Positions 37,101 through 45,543 of a DNA stretch of 64,000 nucleotides are shown one piece after another (the stretch's first letter is position 1; each line of letters starts with the position of its first letter). The stretch is from an uncultured Eubacteriales bacterium (GTDB lineage: Bacteria; Bacillota; Clostridia; Christensenellales; Aristaeellaceae): assembly GCA_902765305.1 (NCBI GenBank), contig CACWZI010000022.1:1883-65882 (forward strand), written 5' to 3'. The notes below the pieces were generated by a model. That model ran no database searches and was not told where the DNA came from. It saw only the letters and a list, made by a program, of their open reading frames with translations. The position numbers and the translations under genes were made by a program.

Positions 37101-40100
37101 AAAATCGAAAGCAGTAGTCCCCGCACACGCGGGGGTGATCCTGGCCTCGCAAGCCTGACAGTCAAGACGGTATAGTAGTCCCCGCACACGCGGGGGTGAT
37201 CCTGGCCTTGCCGGTGAGGGAAAGAAACAAACCGAGTAGTCCCCGCACACGCGGGGGTGATCCCTTGTGACGACTTGACGGTTTCCCGGCTGCTGCGTAG
37301 TCCCCGCACACGCGGGGGTGATCCTATACTATCATATGTTTTCCGTTGGTATCTATCGTAGTCCCCGCACACGCGGGGGTGATCCATAGGGGGGATACTA
37401 CAATGGCGAATATGAATGAGTAGTCCCCGCACACGCGGGGGTGATCCTAGGCAGACGTACCAATGACATTCTCTCTCTGAGTAGTCCCCGCACACGCGGG
37501 GGTGATCCCCAGCACAAATCCTGGACAAAATCGTCCCCCGGGTAGTCCCCGCACACGCGGGGGTGATCCTTGAATTGTATGGGAAAAGGTAGAGGAGAAA
37601 AGGTAGTCCCCGCACACGCGGGGGTGATCCCTGGGATGGCCTGATCTGGTGCGGCTTGTGCAGGTAGTCCCCGCACACGCGGGGGTGATCCTCCGCCGAC
37701 CGTCAGCACCTGCGGAAGCTGGACGTAGTCCCCGCACACGCGGGGGTGATCCCCGTGATGACGGCTGGCGGTTGTAGTCCATTGAGTAGTCCCCGCACAC
37801 GCGGGGGTGATCCCCGCCACTTGGATGTTTCGCCGCCGTCGTGTACGTAGTCCCCGCACACGCGGGGGTGATCCCAATGAAGGGCACTGAGAAGCAGGTT
37901 TCCTGGGGTAGTCCCCGCACACGCGGGGGTGATCCCGTCAAAAACAGATGATTTCAGACTACGAAAAAGTAGTCCCCGCACACGCGGGGGTGATCCCAGG
38001 GTGACGGTGGCGTCGTCCAGATTGTTCAAGTAGTCCCCGCACACGCGGGGGTGATCCCTGCTCTTGAAAGAGCAAGAAGCGCCTGCTGATGTAGTCCCCG
38101 CACACGCGGGGGTGATCCTATCACCAGGCAGCAGGTAGTCCGCATTCTTCAGTAGTCCCCGCACACGCGGGGGTGATCCTTCCGCGATTGCCGCTTCATG
38201 TTCCGGGTCCAAGTAGTCCCCGCACACGCGGGGGTGATCCCATCTACACCACGGCGCTGAACGCCTGGTTCGAGTAGTCCCCGCACACGCGGGGGTGATC
38301 CCGCCTCGCTGGCGCGCAATGCCGGCATTCCTGTGTAGTCCCCGCACACGCGGGGGTGATCCCACCCTGAAGCTGAAAGGCCGTGGCGACGATGAGTAGT
38401 CCCCGCACACGCGGGGGTGATCCCATGGCCAGCGGCATCAAGCGCTACGAGCTGCGGTAGTCCCCGCACACGCGGGGGTGATCCCATCTTGGCCGTGCTC
38501 CAGCGCATCATGCGCTTGTAGTCCCCGCACACGCGGGGGTGATCCTCGGCCTGAAGCATGCCGCAGCAGTTCCAGGGGGTAGTCCCCGCACACGCGGGGG
38601 TGATTTGCATCCAAAGTGTTGTATTCCATGCATATCAGGGTAGTCCCCGCACACGCGGGGGTGATCCCAAGACATACGAAACCATTTCTTTTCAATCTCA
38701 GTAGTCCCCGCACACGCGGGGGTGATCCCAGCTTCACCATGTCCGGGGCGTATGTGTGGAAGTAGTCCCCGCACACGCGGGGGTGATCCTCTGCGAAGAG
38801 ATCAACAGCATCATGGAAGAGTGTAGTCCCCGCACACGCGGGGGTGATCCTGGTACGATGAAAAGCGCGGGGTTTGGGTGGAGGTAGTCCCCGCACACGC
38901 GGGGGTGATCCTAAAATGGCCCAGGTCGCCAATCCCCTGGCCGGGTTGTCCCCGCACACGCGGGGGTGATCCTGGGTGCGGTTCGCGTTCTCCTTGCCCT
39001 GAATGGTAGTCCCCGCACACGCGGGGGTGATCCCAACGTATTGTGCTCAATGGACTACAACCGTCAGTAGTCCCCGCACACGCGGGGGTGATCCCTCTTC
39101 GCCGAACTTTTCCAGGTCTGGCCGATTGTAGTCCCCGCACACGCGGGGGTGATCCCCGCCTTGACCGCCCGTTCTATTTCATCATCGGGTAGTCCCCGCA
39201 CACGCGGGGGTGATCCTATCAAGCAGATGAAGCATTGTACCATTCAAGGGTAGTCCCCGCACACGCGGGGGTGATCCCCGGCTGGTGGCTGGCTATTGGA
39301 TCGCGGCGCGGTAGTCCCCGCACACGCGGGGGTGATCCCACCTGCCAGGGCAGCAGCCTGAACGGGGTATTGTAGTCCCCGCACACGCGGGGGTGATCCT
39401 CAAGTCCGGCAAATACGTCGACTGGAAATATGGTAGTCCCCGCACACGCGGGGGTGATCCCTGTACTTGTACAAAATTCTGGCATTTCAGCAAGTAGTCC
39501 CCGCACACGCGGGGGTGATCCCGCCTGGCGCGCCGAGGACGCCATAGCGCACAAGTAGTCCCCGCACACGCGGGGGTGATCCTGGGCTTCATTGGGGCTT
39601 CTCCTCTCTGCCGTCGTAGTCCCCGCACACGCGGGGGTGATCCTATCGGGTCTCCGTCGGTCAGGTAATAGCCGAAGTAGTCCCCGCACACGCGGGGGTG
39701 ATCCTATACCCGGCTTGCATTGTTTCGCGCAGTTACGGTAGTCCCCGCACACGCGGGGGTGATCGGTCGTCGCAGTTTTCGCGGGCGATGGTGTACCGGT
39801 AGTCCCCGCACACGCGGGGGTGATCCCCAAACGCGCTGCAAGTCCTGTGTGGACGCCCGGTAGTCCCCGCACACGCGGGGGTGATCCTCGACGAAATGGC
39901 CGACCTGCTGACCATCAAGGGTAGTCCCCGCACACGCGGGGGTGATCCCCGGGACGAGTGGAACAGCTTCATCCAGAACAGGTAGTCCCCGCACACGCGG
40001 GGGTGATCCTCGCACGTATGTAATTCCATGTTCGTTTCCCTGGTAGTCCCCGCACACGCGGGGGTGATCCCAGGCCGCCGCCGTCATCGAAGACAGCGCC

Positions 40101-40253
40101 GAAGTAGTCCCCGCACACGCGGGGGTGATCCCTGCATCTTGTACCCGGCATACCGTGACCGCCTGTAGTCCCCGCACACGCGGGGGTGATCCCTTCTTAC
40201 CGTGCTTATAGGGCCTGCTCTTGTTGTAGTCCCCGCACACGCGGGGGTGATCC
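34125..40253 (+). CRISPR. Type I-E CRISPR array, 101 repeats and 100 spacers
   Basis: The repeat begins GTAGTCCCCG, contains the palindrome CCCCGCACACGCGGGG and ends GGGTGATCC (28 invariant nt). Period is 61 nt throughout except one 62-nt unit (repeat at 37358, spacer 34 nt). Counting base 29 as repeat-derived gives the standard I-E layout of 29 + 32. The first base after GATCC is C or T in about 96 of 100 spacers. Orientation matches crRNA sense on the plus strand, with 5' handle GTGATCC plus one pyrimidine. Variant repeats: 38579 (ends GATTT), 38945 (begins GTTGTCC), 39758 (ends GATCG). Spacers 27 and 29 are identical. Long reading frames across the array on the minus strand are produced by the repeats and are not genes. 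Confidence 0.99.
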
Positions 40254-40435
40254 CTTCGGGATTATGTGGGGCTCCCTCACTGTATGGTATTCCCCGCACA
40301 AGTGGTGTGATACTGGTTGCCAGGACGATTGTAGAACTCGGCGGTGTCTTTCCCCACCCGCGCGGGCTTGAACCTTCAGTGCCAGGGGCTATAAGGAAAG
40401 CAAGCTGTCTTTCCCCACCCGCGCAGGGTTGAAAC
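40254..40435 (+). repeat. Decayed leader-distal CRISPR repeats, two of a different type
   Basis: 40287-40314 (GTATTCCCCGCACAAGTGG...) is a mutated copy of the array repeat. 40346-40374 and 40407-40435 both begin GTCTTTCCCCACCCGCGC and end TTGAACC or TTGAAAC; they are alike, exactly 61 nt apart, and clearly differ from the main repeat. The 61-nt rhythm continues from the array, so these are old units or the stub of another I-E array. Confidence 0.8.
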
Positions 40436-40457
40436 AAAAGGATTTAACTGGTAAAAT
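40429..40457 (+). promoter_or_regulatory. Predicted promoter of the GH43 gene
   Basis: TTGAAA (40429-40434), 17-nt spacer, TAAAAT (40452-40457). The -35 box is the 3' end of the last decayed CRISPR repeat. Confidence 0.6.
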
Positions 40458-40486
40458 GGTTCCAGCAAAATACGGAGGACGCCGCC

Positions 40487-41908
40487 ATGAGATTCAATCC
40501 CTTTCTCCCCTCCTGGGAGTACGTTCCCGATGGCGAGCCCCATGTGTTTGGGGATCGCGTGTACCTTTACGGCTCCCATGACCGCTTTAACGGCCATGCC
40601 TTCTGCCTGAACGATTACGTGTGCTGGTCCGCGCCAGTGGATGATCTGACCGATTGGCGGTATGAGGGCGTGATCTACGGGCGGGGCGACGACCCGCGCA
40701 ATGTGGACGGCGACCAGTGCCTATATGCGCCGGACGTGGCCCGGGGGCCGGACGGGCGCTATTACCTCTACTACGTGCTGGACGCTTCGCCCTTCGTGTC
40801 TGTGGCGGTGTGCGACATGCCCGCCGGGCGCTATCGCTTTTACGGCCATGTCCAATACCCGGACGGCAGCCTGCTGGGCGGGCGCGAGGGCGACGCGCCG
40901 ATGTTCGACCCCGGCGTGCTGGTGGAGGGTGACAGGGTTTACCTCTACGGCGGCTTCTGCCCGGACAGTGCCCCGGAGCGGGAAGGCGCCATGGTCACGG
41001 TGCTGATGCCCGACATGCTGACCGTGGCCGAGGCGCCCCGAATCGTCGTCCCCAGCTTCAGCCACAGCGCGGGCACGGGGTTCGAGGGGCATGAATACTT
41101 TGAGGCGGCGTCCATTCGGAAGGTCGGAGAGCTCTATTATTTTATCTATTCCTCCGTGCTGCACCATGAGCTCTGCTACGCCACCAGCGCCTCGCCCGTG
41201 GAGGGCTTTGCCTATCGCGGCACCATCGTCAGCAACGTGGACGCGGGCATCGACCGCTACAAGCCCGCGCATAGGCTGATGGCTTGTCCGGACAACAACC
41301 ACGGCAGCATCGAGCAAATCAACGGAAAGTGGGTTGTGTTCTACCACCGCCACACCAATGGCCACAGCTTCAGCCGCCAGGCGTGCATGGAGCCGTTTCG
41401 CCTGCTGCCGAACGGGGCCATTCCCCAGGTGGAAATCACCTCCTGCGGCCCCAACGGCGGTCCGCTGCCGGGCGAGGGCGTCTGGAGCGCGCATATCGCC
41501 TGCAATCTCTTCTGTGAGGCGGATCATGCTCCCATCCCCGGCGTGCCCGGCAAGCGGCTGGACGCCAGGTATCCCTATATCACCCAGGACGGGAAGGACG
41601 GGGATGAGGCGCAGCACGGTTTCATCGCCAACATGGATCCCGGCGCGACGGCGGGCTTTAAGTCCTTCGACTGCAGGGCCGCCGCGCTGACCGCCGTCAC
41701 TACCCGGGGCTGGTGCCGGGGCGCGTTCGAGGTGCTGAGCGCCCCGGACGGCGAGGCGCTGGGCAGCATTCCCGTCGGCAAGAGCAACGACTGGAAGCGG
41801 TGGCCGGGCCGCGTGCCCATCCCGGACGGCGTACAGTCCATCTACCTGCGCTTCAAGGGCTCCGGCTGTGCCAGCCTGTATGAATTTGAACTGTCGAAGG
41901 GCCTGTAG
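40487..41908 (+). CDS. Glycoside hydrolase family 43 protein
   Basis: A 473-residue enzyme, probably an arabinofuranosidase or xylosidase acting on short plant hemicellulose fragments; no signal peptide, so cytoplasmic. The five-bladed propeller covers about residues 1-315: LPSWEYVPDGEPHVFGDRVY, where many GH43 enzymes place the general base Asp slightly further on; YAPDVARGPDGRYYLYY, the family-typical second Asp region; and EGHEYFEAASIRKVGELYY, with the acid Glu. The remaining ~150 residues form a beta-rich carbohydrate-binding-like domain, ending SIYLRFKGSGCASLYEFEL. ATG 40487 with CGGAGGAC upstream. Its promoter grew out of the end of the CRISPR array. Confidence 0.85.
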   Translation: MRFNPFLPSWEYVPDGEPHVFGDRVYLYGSHDRFNGHAFCLNDYVCWSAPVDDLTDWRYEGVIYGRGDDPRNVDGDQCLYAPDVARGPDGRYYLYYVLDASPFVSVAVCDMPAGRYRFYGHVQYPDGSLLGGREGDAPMFDPGVLVEGDRVYLYGGFCPDSAPEREGAMVTVLMPDMLTVAEAPRIVVPSFSHSAGTGFEGHEYFEAASIRKVGELYYFIYSSVLHHELCYATSASPVEGFAYRGTIVSNVDAGIDRYKPAHRLMACPDNNHGSIEQINGKWVVFYHRHTNGHSFSRQACMEPFRLLPNGAIPQVEITSCGPNGGPLPGEGVWSAHIACNLFCEADHAPIPGVPGKRLDARYPYITQDGKDGDEAQHGFIANMDPGATAGFKSFDCRAAALTAVTTRGWCRGAFEVLSAPDGEALGSIPVGKSNDWKRWPGRVPIPDGVQSIYLRFKGSGCASLYEFELSKGL

Positions 41909-41951
41909 CGCGGGCTTTCAGGGCAGAAGCGCATTTTCGGAGGATGAGGAT

Positions 41952-42512
41952 ATGATGGTCATAAGACAAGCGCGCATCGGGGAGGATGAGGACGTCCTGG
42001 CTTTTTATCACGACCTGATCGACAGGATGCAGGGGCAGCCGTACTGCCCCTATTGGAAGAAGGGCGTCTATCCCACGCTGGACGTCATTCATTCGGCTAT
42101 CAGCCGTTCCCAGATGAGCCTCGCCACCGAGGAGGGCCGAATTGCCGGGGCGTTTATACTGAACCGCGTGCAGGGAGAAGGGTATGACCGGGTTCCCTGG
42201 CGCGGGGAGGTTGCGGCGGATGAGGTGGGCGTGCTTCACCTGCTGGCGGTTCACCCCGATTTTCAGGGCAGGGGGCTTGGAAGGACGCTGCTTGAAAGCG
42301 CGGTGGCGCAGAGCCGGTCGAAGGGAGACAGGGTGATCCGCCTGGATACGCTGACCTGGAACCTGCCGGGGAGAAGGCTCTATGAGGGCTTTGGCTTTCA
42401 GTGGCGCGGGGATTTTGAGCTGACCTATCCCACCACCGGCACCATTCCCTTCAGCATGTATGAGCTGGAGATTGGCGACGGGGGAACACACGGGGACGGT
42501 TTTCTGTGTTGA
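41952..42512 (+). CDS. GNAT-family N-acetyltransferase
   Basis: A 186-residue acetyl-CoA-dependent acyltransferase. MMVIRQARIGEDEDVLAFYH is the usual N-terminal strand and helix; GVLHLLAVHPDFQGRGLGRT carries motif A with the acetyl-CoA pyrophosphate loop (QGRGLG); LTWNLPGRRLYEGFGFQWRG is the motif-B region. The substrate is unknown. ATG 41952 or 41955 follows GGAGGATGAGG. It lies 43 nt after the GH43 stop in the same direction. Confidence 0.88.
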   Translation: MMVIRQARIGEDEDVLAFYHDLIDRMQGQPYCPYWKKGVYPTLDVIHSAISRSQMSLATEEGRIAGAFILNRVQGEGYDRVPWRGEVAADEVGVLHLLAVHPDFQGRGLGRTLLESAVAQSRSKGDRVIRLDTLTWNLPGRRLYEGFGFQWRGDFELTYPTTGTIPFSMYELEIGDGGTHGDGFLC

Positions 42513-42653
42513 ACGTCAGAGAACCGCCTCAACGTGTTCAGATTGAAAAAATATCGGGAAATGATAAGCTCGACACGAAAAAACACTTTTGGTGTGGTAT
42601 TATTATAATAGGGCTGCCTTTCGAGGCGGCCTTGATTTTTGGGAAGGGGGGGG
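42513..42653. other. Intergenic stretch before the primase remnant
   Basis: No gene seen. It holds GGTATTATTATAATAGGG, which offers a possible -10 (TATAAT) but no good -35, and a GGGAAGGGGGGG ribosome-like run before the frameshifted primase gene. Confidence 0.4.
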
Positions 42654-43377
42654 ATGAACCACGACCACTGTTTTTGAGGCGGCGCGACAGGCGGATTGCG
42701 TCCAGGCAGCCCAGCGGCTTGGCTTACGCATCCGGCGATCCGGCAGCAGGGCTTATACCTGCTGCCTTTTTCATGCCGAGCGCACGCCGTCCATGTGCCT
42801 CTATCCCGGCAGCGGCGGCTTCTACTGCTTCGGCTGCCACGCCCACGGCGACGCCATCGCCCTGTATGGCAAGGCGTTGAACCTGACTAACCTGGAGGCC
42901 GCCCGGCAGGTTTGCCGGGACTTCGGCTTCCAATACGACGAGGGAAAGCGCCGCAAGCGCGCGCCTTCGCCGCTTCCCGACCGCCGGAGGGAGGCCCATT
43001 ATGGGCCGACTGGCGGCGAGCAATTTGAGCGAAGCGAAATATGCCGCCGCGTAGCTGCGACGCGCCCGAAGGGTGCGGGGCAGCCGACAAGGAGGGAGGC
43101 CCGGGCCCTGGCGAAGCGCCTGGAGGCGATGCGGGAGAAGCAGGCGGACGACCTGCTCGAGCGGATGCGAAGCGCCCAGGAGATCATCATGCAGATGGCG
43201 TCATCGAAGGCCGACTGGGACGCCGTGCTGGACGACATGCAGTGGCGGCGCGCCCTGCAGGAGCAGTCGATCGCCCAGGACCAGCTGGCCATGCTGGACG
43301 GCATGACGCTGGCGGAATTCTATGAACATGTCAGGGAGGGAGGCCCTTTACGGCACGGTTCATGTATGAATGCCTGA
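42654..43377 (+). pseudogene. Frameshifted CHC2-type zinc-finger primase-like protein of a mobile element
   Basis: ATG 42654 (after GGGAAGGGGGGG) reads MNHDHCF and stops at once. Removing one T from the TTTTT at 42671-42675 would continue in frame as EAARQADCVQAAQRLGLRI, then CCLFHAERTPSMCLYPGSG and FYCFGCHAHGDAIALYG, a complete CHC2 zinc finger as in DnaG and phage primases, then a helical, Arg/Glu-rich tail to 43377. No in-frame ATG, GTG or TTG precedes the first zinc cysteines, so the intact frame cannot start properly. The fault is either a real mutation or a homopolymer sequencing error. The next gene is the matching P4-family primase/helicase. Confidence 0.75.
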
Positions 43378-43412
43378 GCCTGCCGCACATAATCCGAAGC
43401 TGCAGTGCGGCA

Positions 43413-43683
43413 AATACTGATTTGTCGAGCAGGGCTCGATAAATCAGTATTCAGGTTTTAGGTTTTAGGTTTTAGGTTTTAGGTTTTAGGTTTTAGGTTT
43501 TAGGTTTTAGGGGTGGTGCAAATCCCTTAACGCTTCGCTAGGCCTTCGGCCACGGGATAGTTACTACGTTTCTCGGTCCTTTGAATAAAAGAAATCCGTC
43601 AGGATTTCTACCTTCCCTAACACCTAAAATCTATAACCTAAAACCTAAATACTGATTTGTCGCAGCGCGACAAATCCGTATTT
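43413..43683. repeat. Dispersed hairpin/GGTTTTA element, long copy (R2)
   Basis: End A hairpin at 43413-43451 (18-bp stem, loop AGG), eight tandem GGTTTTA units at 43454-43509, then GGGGTGGTGCAAATCCC, CGCTTCGCTAGGCCTTCGG, TTACTACGTTTCTCGGTCC, the internal hairpin AGAAATCC-GTCA-GGATTTCT, inverted CCTAAAA units and end B hairpin at 43647-43683. It fills most of the space between the two primase genes. Confidence 0.88.
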
Positions 43684-43757
43684 GAATCCGTCTGATCCGT
43701 CTGGCAATTCATTCGTTGGCCGTGCCCTTTACGGGCCGGCGAAAAGGGAGGAAAGAA

Positions 43758-45305
43758 ATGAAGGAAGAAGAGATACGGGAACTCACAAAACTGCTGGCGG
43801 AGGATGACTTCGCCAGGAACCTGGCGCTGGGCCTGTCGCCCGAGCGCGCCTGCGACATGAACCGCCTGCGCGACATGAACCCCTGGAGCGTCGAGCGCTA
43901 TTCCAACAGCGACATCGGCAACGGCTACCTCTTCGCCGATTTCTACAGGGAAACGGCGCGTTTCGTCAGCGAGCGCAAGTGCTGGTACGTCTACGACGGC
44001 AAGGCCTGGCGCGCCGATCCCGGCGGGCTGAAATCCATGGAACTCTGCAAGCAGCTGGCAATGCTGCTGCTCCTGCTGGCCTCGGAAATCACCGATACGT
44101 CGCAGAGGACTTCCTGCCTGAAACGGGCCGCCCACTGGCACACCCGCCGGACGAGGGAGACGATCCTGAAGGACGCCTCCGGCGTCTACTGCCTCGGGGT
44201 GGCGGACTTTGACCGCGATCCCTTCCTGTTCAACTGTCTCAACGGAACGCTGAACCTGCGCACGGGCCAATTCCGGGAGCATCGCGCAGGGGACCTGCTC
44301 ACGATGCTCAGCGGGGCCGAATATGATCCGCAGGCAAGGTGCGAGCGCTGGGAGAAATTCGTCCAGGAGATCATGGGCGCGGCGGAGACCGGCGACCTGG
44401 TTCGGGATGCCGACGCCGCCGCAGACGCCTGGGAGAAGGGCGTCTACCTGCAGAAGGCGCTGGGCTACGCCCTGACCGGCGATACCCGGTACGAATGCCT
44501 GTTCATACTCTACGGCGCGACCACCCGCAACGGCAAGGGTACCGCCATGGAGACGTTCCTCAGGCTCATGGGCGACTATGGCCGGACGGCCAGGCCGGAG
44601 ACCATCGGCGCCAAATTCCAGATGAACAGCAACGCGCCCAGCGAGGACGTGGCCCGGCTGAACGGCGCGCGGTTCGTGAACATCTCCGAGCCCGACAAGA
44701 AGCTGACGCTGTCGGCGGCGCTGGTGAAATCCCTGACGGGCAACGACACCGTCACCGCGCGGTTCCTGCATGAGAACAGCTTCGAATACAGGCCGCAGTT
44801 CAAGATGTTCATCAACACCAACTACCTGCCCCAGATCACCGACCAGACCCTGTTTACATCGGGGCGGGTCAAGACGATCCCGTTCAACCGCCACTTTGGT
44901 CAGCAGGAGCGGGACCGGGGATTGAAGGACCTGTTTGCCCGCCCGGAGCATCTCAGCGGCATACTGAACTGGTGCATCGAAGGCTTGGGGATGCTGGAAA
45001 AGGAGGGCTTCGCCGAGCCGGATGTCGTGCGCGCCGCCACGTCGGAATACGAGCGCAACAGCGACAAGCTGGCCCTGTTCATGGAGGAATGCCTGGAGAC
45101 CATGCCCCAGACACTGACGCGAATCAGCGAGGTGTACCGCTGCTATCAGGGCTGGTGCCAGGAGAACGGCTTCCACGCCGAGAACACCCGGAACTTCAAG
45201 GGCCTGCTGGCGGGCCGGGCGACCATCGACCGGGGCAGGCCGTCCGACGGCGGCGAAAATACCACGGTGCTCGTCGGCTACCGGATCAGGAGGGAGGCTT
45301 CGTAG
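43758..45305 (+). CDS. P4-family phage/plasmid primase-helicase, C-terminal type
   Basis: A 515-residue protein of the D5/P4 primase-helicase group, which starts replication of phages, satellites and integrative elements. The D5-N region is about 110-235 (FNCLNGTLNLRTGQFREHR is characteristic). The SF3 helicase follows with Walker A YGATTRNGKGTAMETFL (~255), Walker B-like ARFVNISEPDKKLTL and the sensor KMFINTNYLPQI. The C-terminal winged-helix part contains YRCYQGWCQENGF. ATG 43758 after GGGAGGAAAG. It is separated from its CHC2 partner by repeat R2. No integrase, capsid or relaxase is in the window, so this is probably a remnant. Confidence 0.9.
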   Translation: MKEEEIRELTKLLAEDDFARNLALGLSPERACDMNRLRDMNPWSVERYSNSDIGNGYLFADFYRETARFVSERKCWYVYDGKAWRADPGGLKSMELCKQLAMLLLLLASEITDTSQRTSCLKRAAHWHTRRTRETILKDASGVYCLGVADFDRDPFLFNCLNGTLNLRTGQFREHRAGDLLTMLSGAEYDPQARCERWEKFVQEIMGAAETGDLVRDADAAADAWEKGVYLQKALGYALTGDTRYECLFILYGATTRNGKGTAMETFLRLMGDYGRTARPETIGAKFQMNSNAPSEDVARLNGARFVNISEPDKKLTLSAALVKSLTGNDTVTARFLHENSFEYRPQFKMFINTNYLPQITDQTLFTSGRVKTIPFNRHFGQQERDRGLKDLFARPEHLSGILNWCIEGLGMLEKEGFAEPDVVRAATSEYERNSDKLALFMEECLETMPQTLTRISEVYRCYQGWCQENGFHAENTRNFKGLLAGRATIDRGRPSDGGENTTVLVGYRIRREAS

Positions 45306-45330
45306 GTTTACCCTTGATCCATAGGCCTGG

Positions 45331-45407
45331 GGCAACTTGTGGCCACTTATATTTTATCCCCTATAGGGAACTGTATAAGGGTAAATATATAGTGGCCACA
45401 AGTTGCC
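45331..45407. repeat. Inverted repeat downstream of the primase-helicase gene
   Basis: GGCAACTTGTGGCCACT (45331-45347) and its complement (45391-45407) give a 17-bp perfect stem, and the AT-rich inner flanks (TATATTTTATCCC / GGGTAAATATA) continue the pairing imperfectly. A second short pair, TTTACCCTT (45307-45315) and AAGGGTAAA (45377-45385), interleaves with it. It has no T-run. Confidence 0.8.
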
Positions 45408-45464
45408 ACGCTGTGTTCCGGGCGTGACATTTGTAAATGAACTATAAATAATTTCCCCTTTTCG

Positions 45465-45493
45465 TTGTGCAATTTTCGCCCTTGTGCTATAAT
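45465..45493 (+). promoter_or_regulatory. Predicted promoter of the foldase gene
   Basis: TTGTGC (45465-45470), 17-nt spacer, TATAAT (45488-45493), about 50 nt before the start codon. Confidence 0.6.
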
Positions 45494-45543
45494 TCATTCC
45501 GATGTCCCACGGTCGTGAGGATAACGAAATGGAGGCAATGCAT

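Noticed and set aside
34125..40437. Many long minus-strand reading frames with repeated ITPACAGTT / DHPRVCGDY / GSPPRVRGL peptides
   Set aside because: They are the three-frame translation of the CRISPR repeat; the 61-nt period and spacer variability explain them fully.
42506..42880. A 124-residue frame starting at GTG within the acetyltransferase end
   Set aside because: Its translation lacks domains and runs over the zinc-finger coding frame, which is clearly the real one despite its frameshift.
43454..43509. Telomere or linear-chromosome end suggested by GGTTTTA repeats
   Set aside because: The units are internal, occur in both orientations within one short element, and lie between ordinary bacterial genes; only the sequence resembles some eukaryotic telomeres.
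43638..45335. A 565-residue minus-strand frame
   Set aside because: Antisense to the P4-type primase-helicase gene, which has the recognisable motifs; part of it runs through repeat R2.
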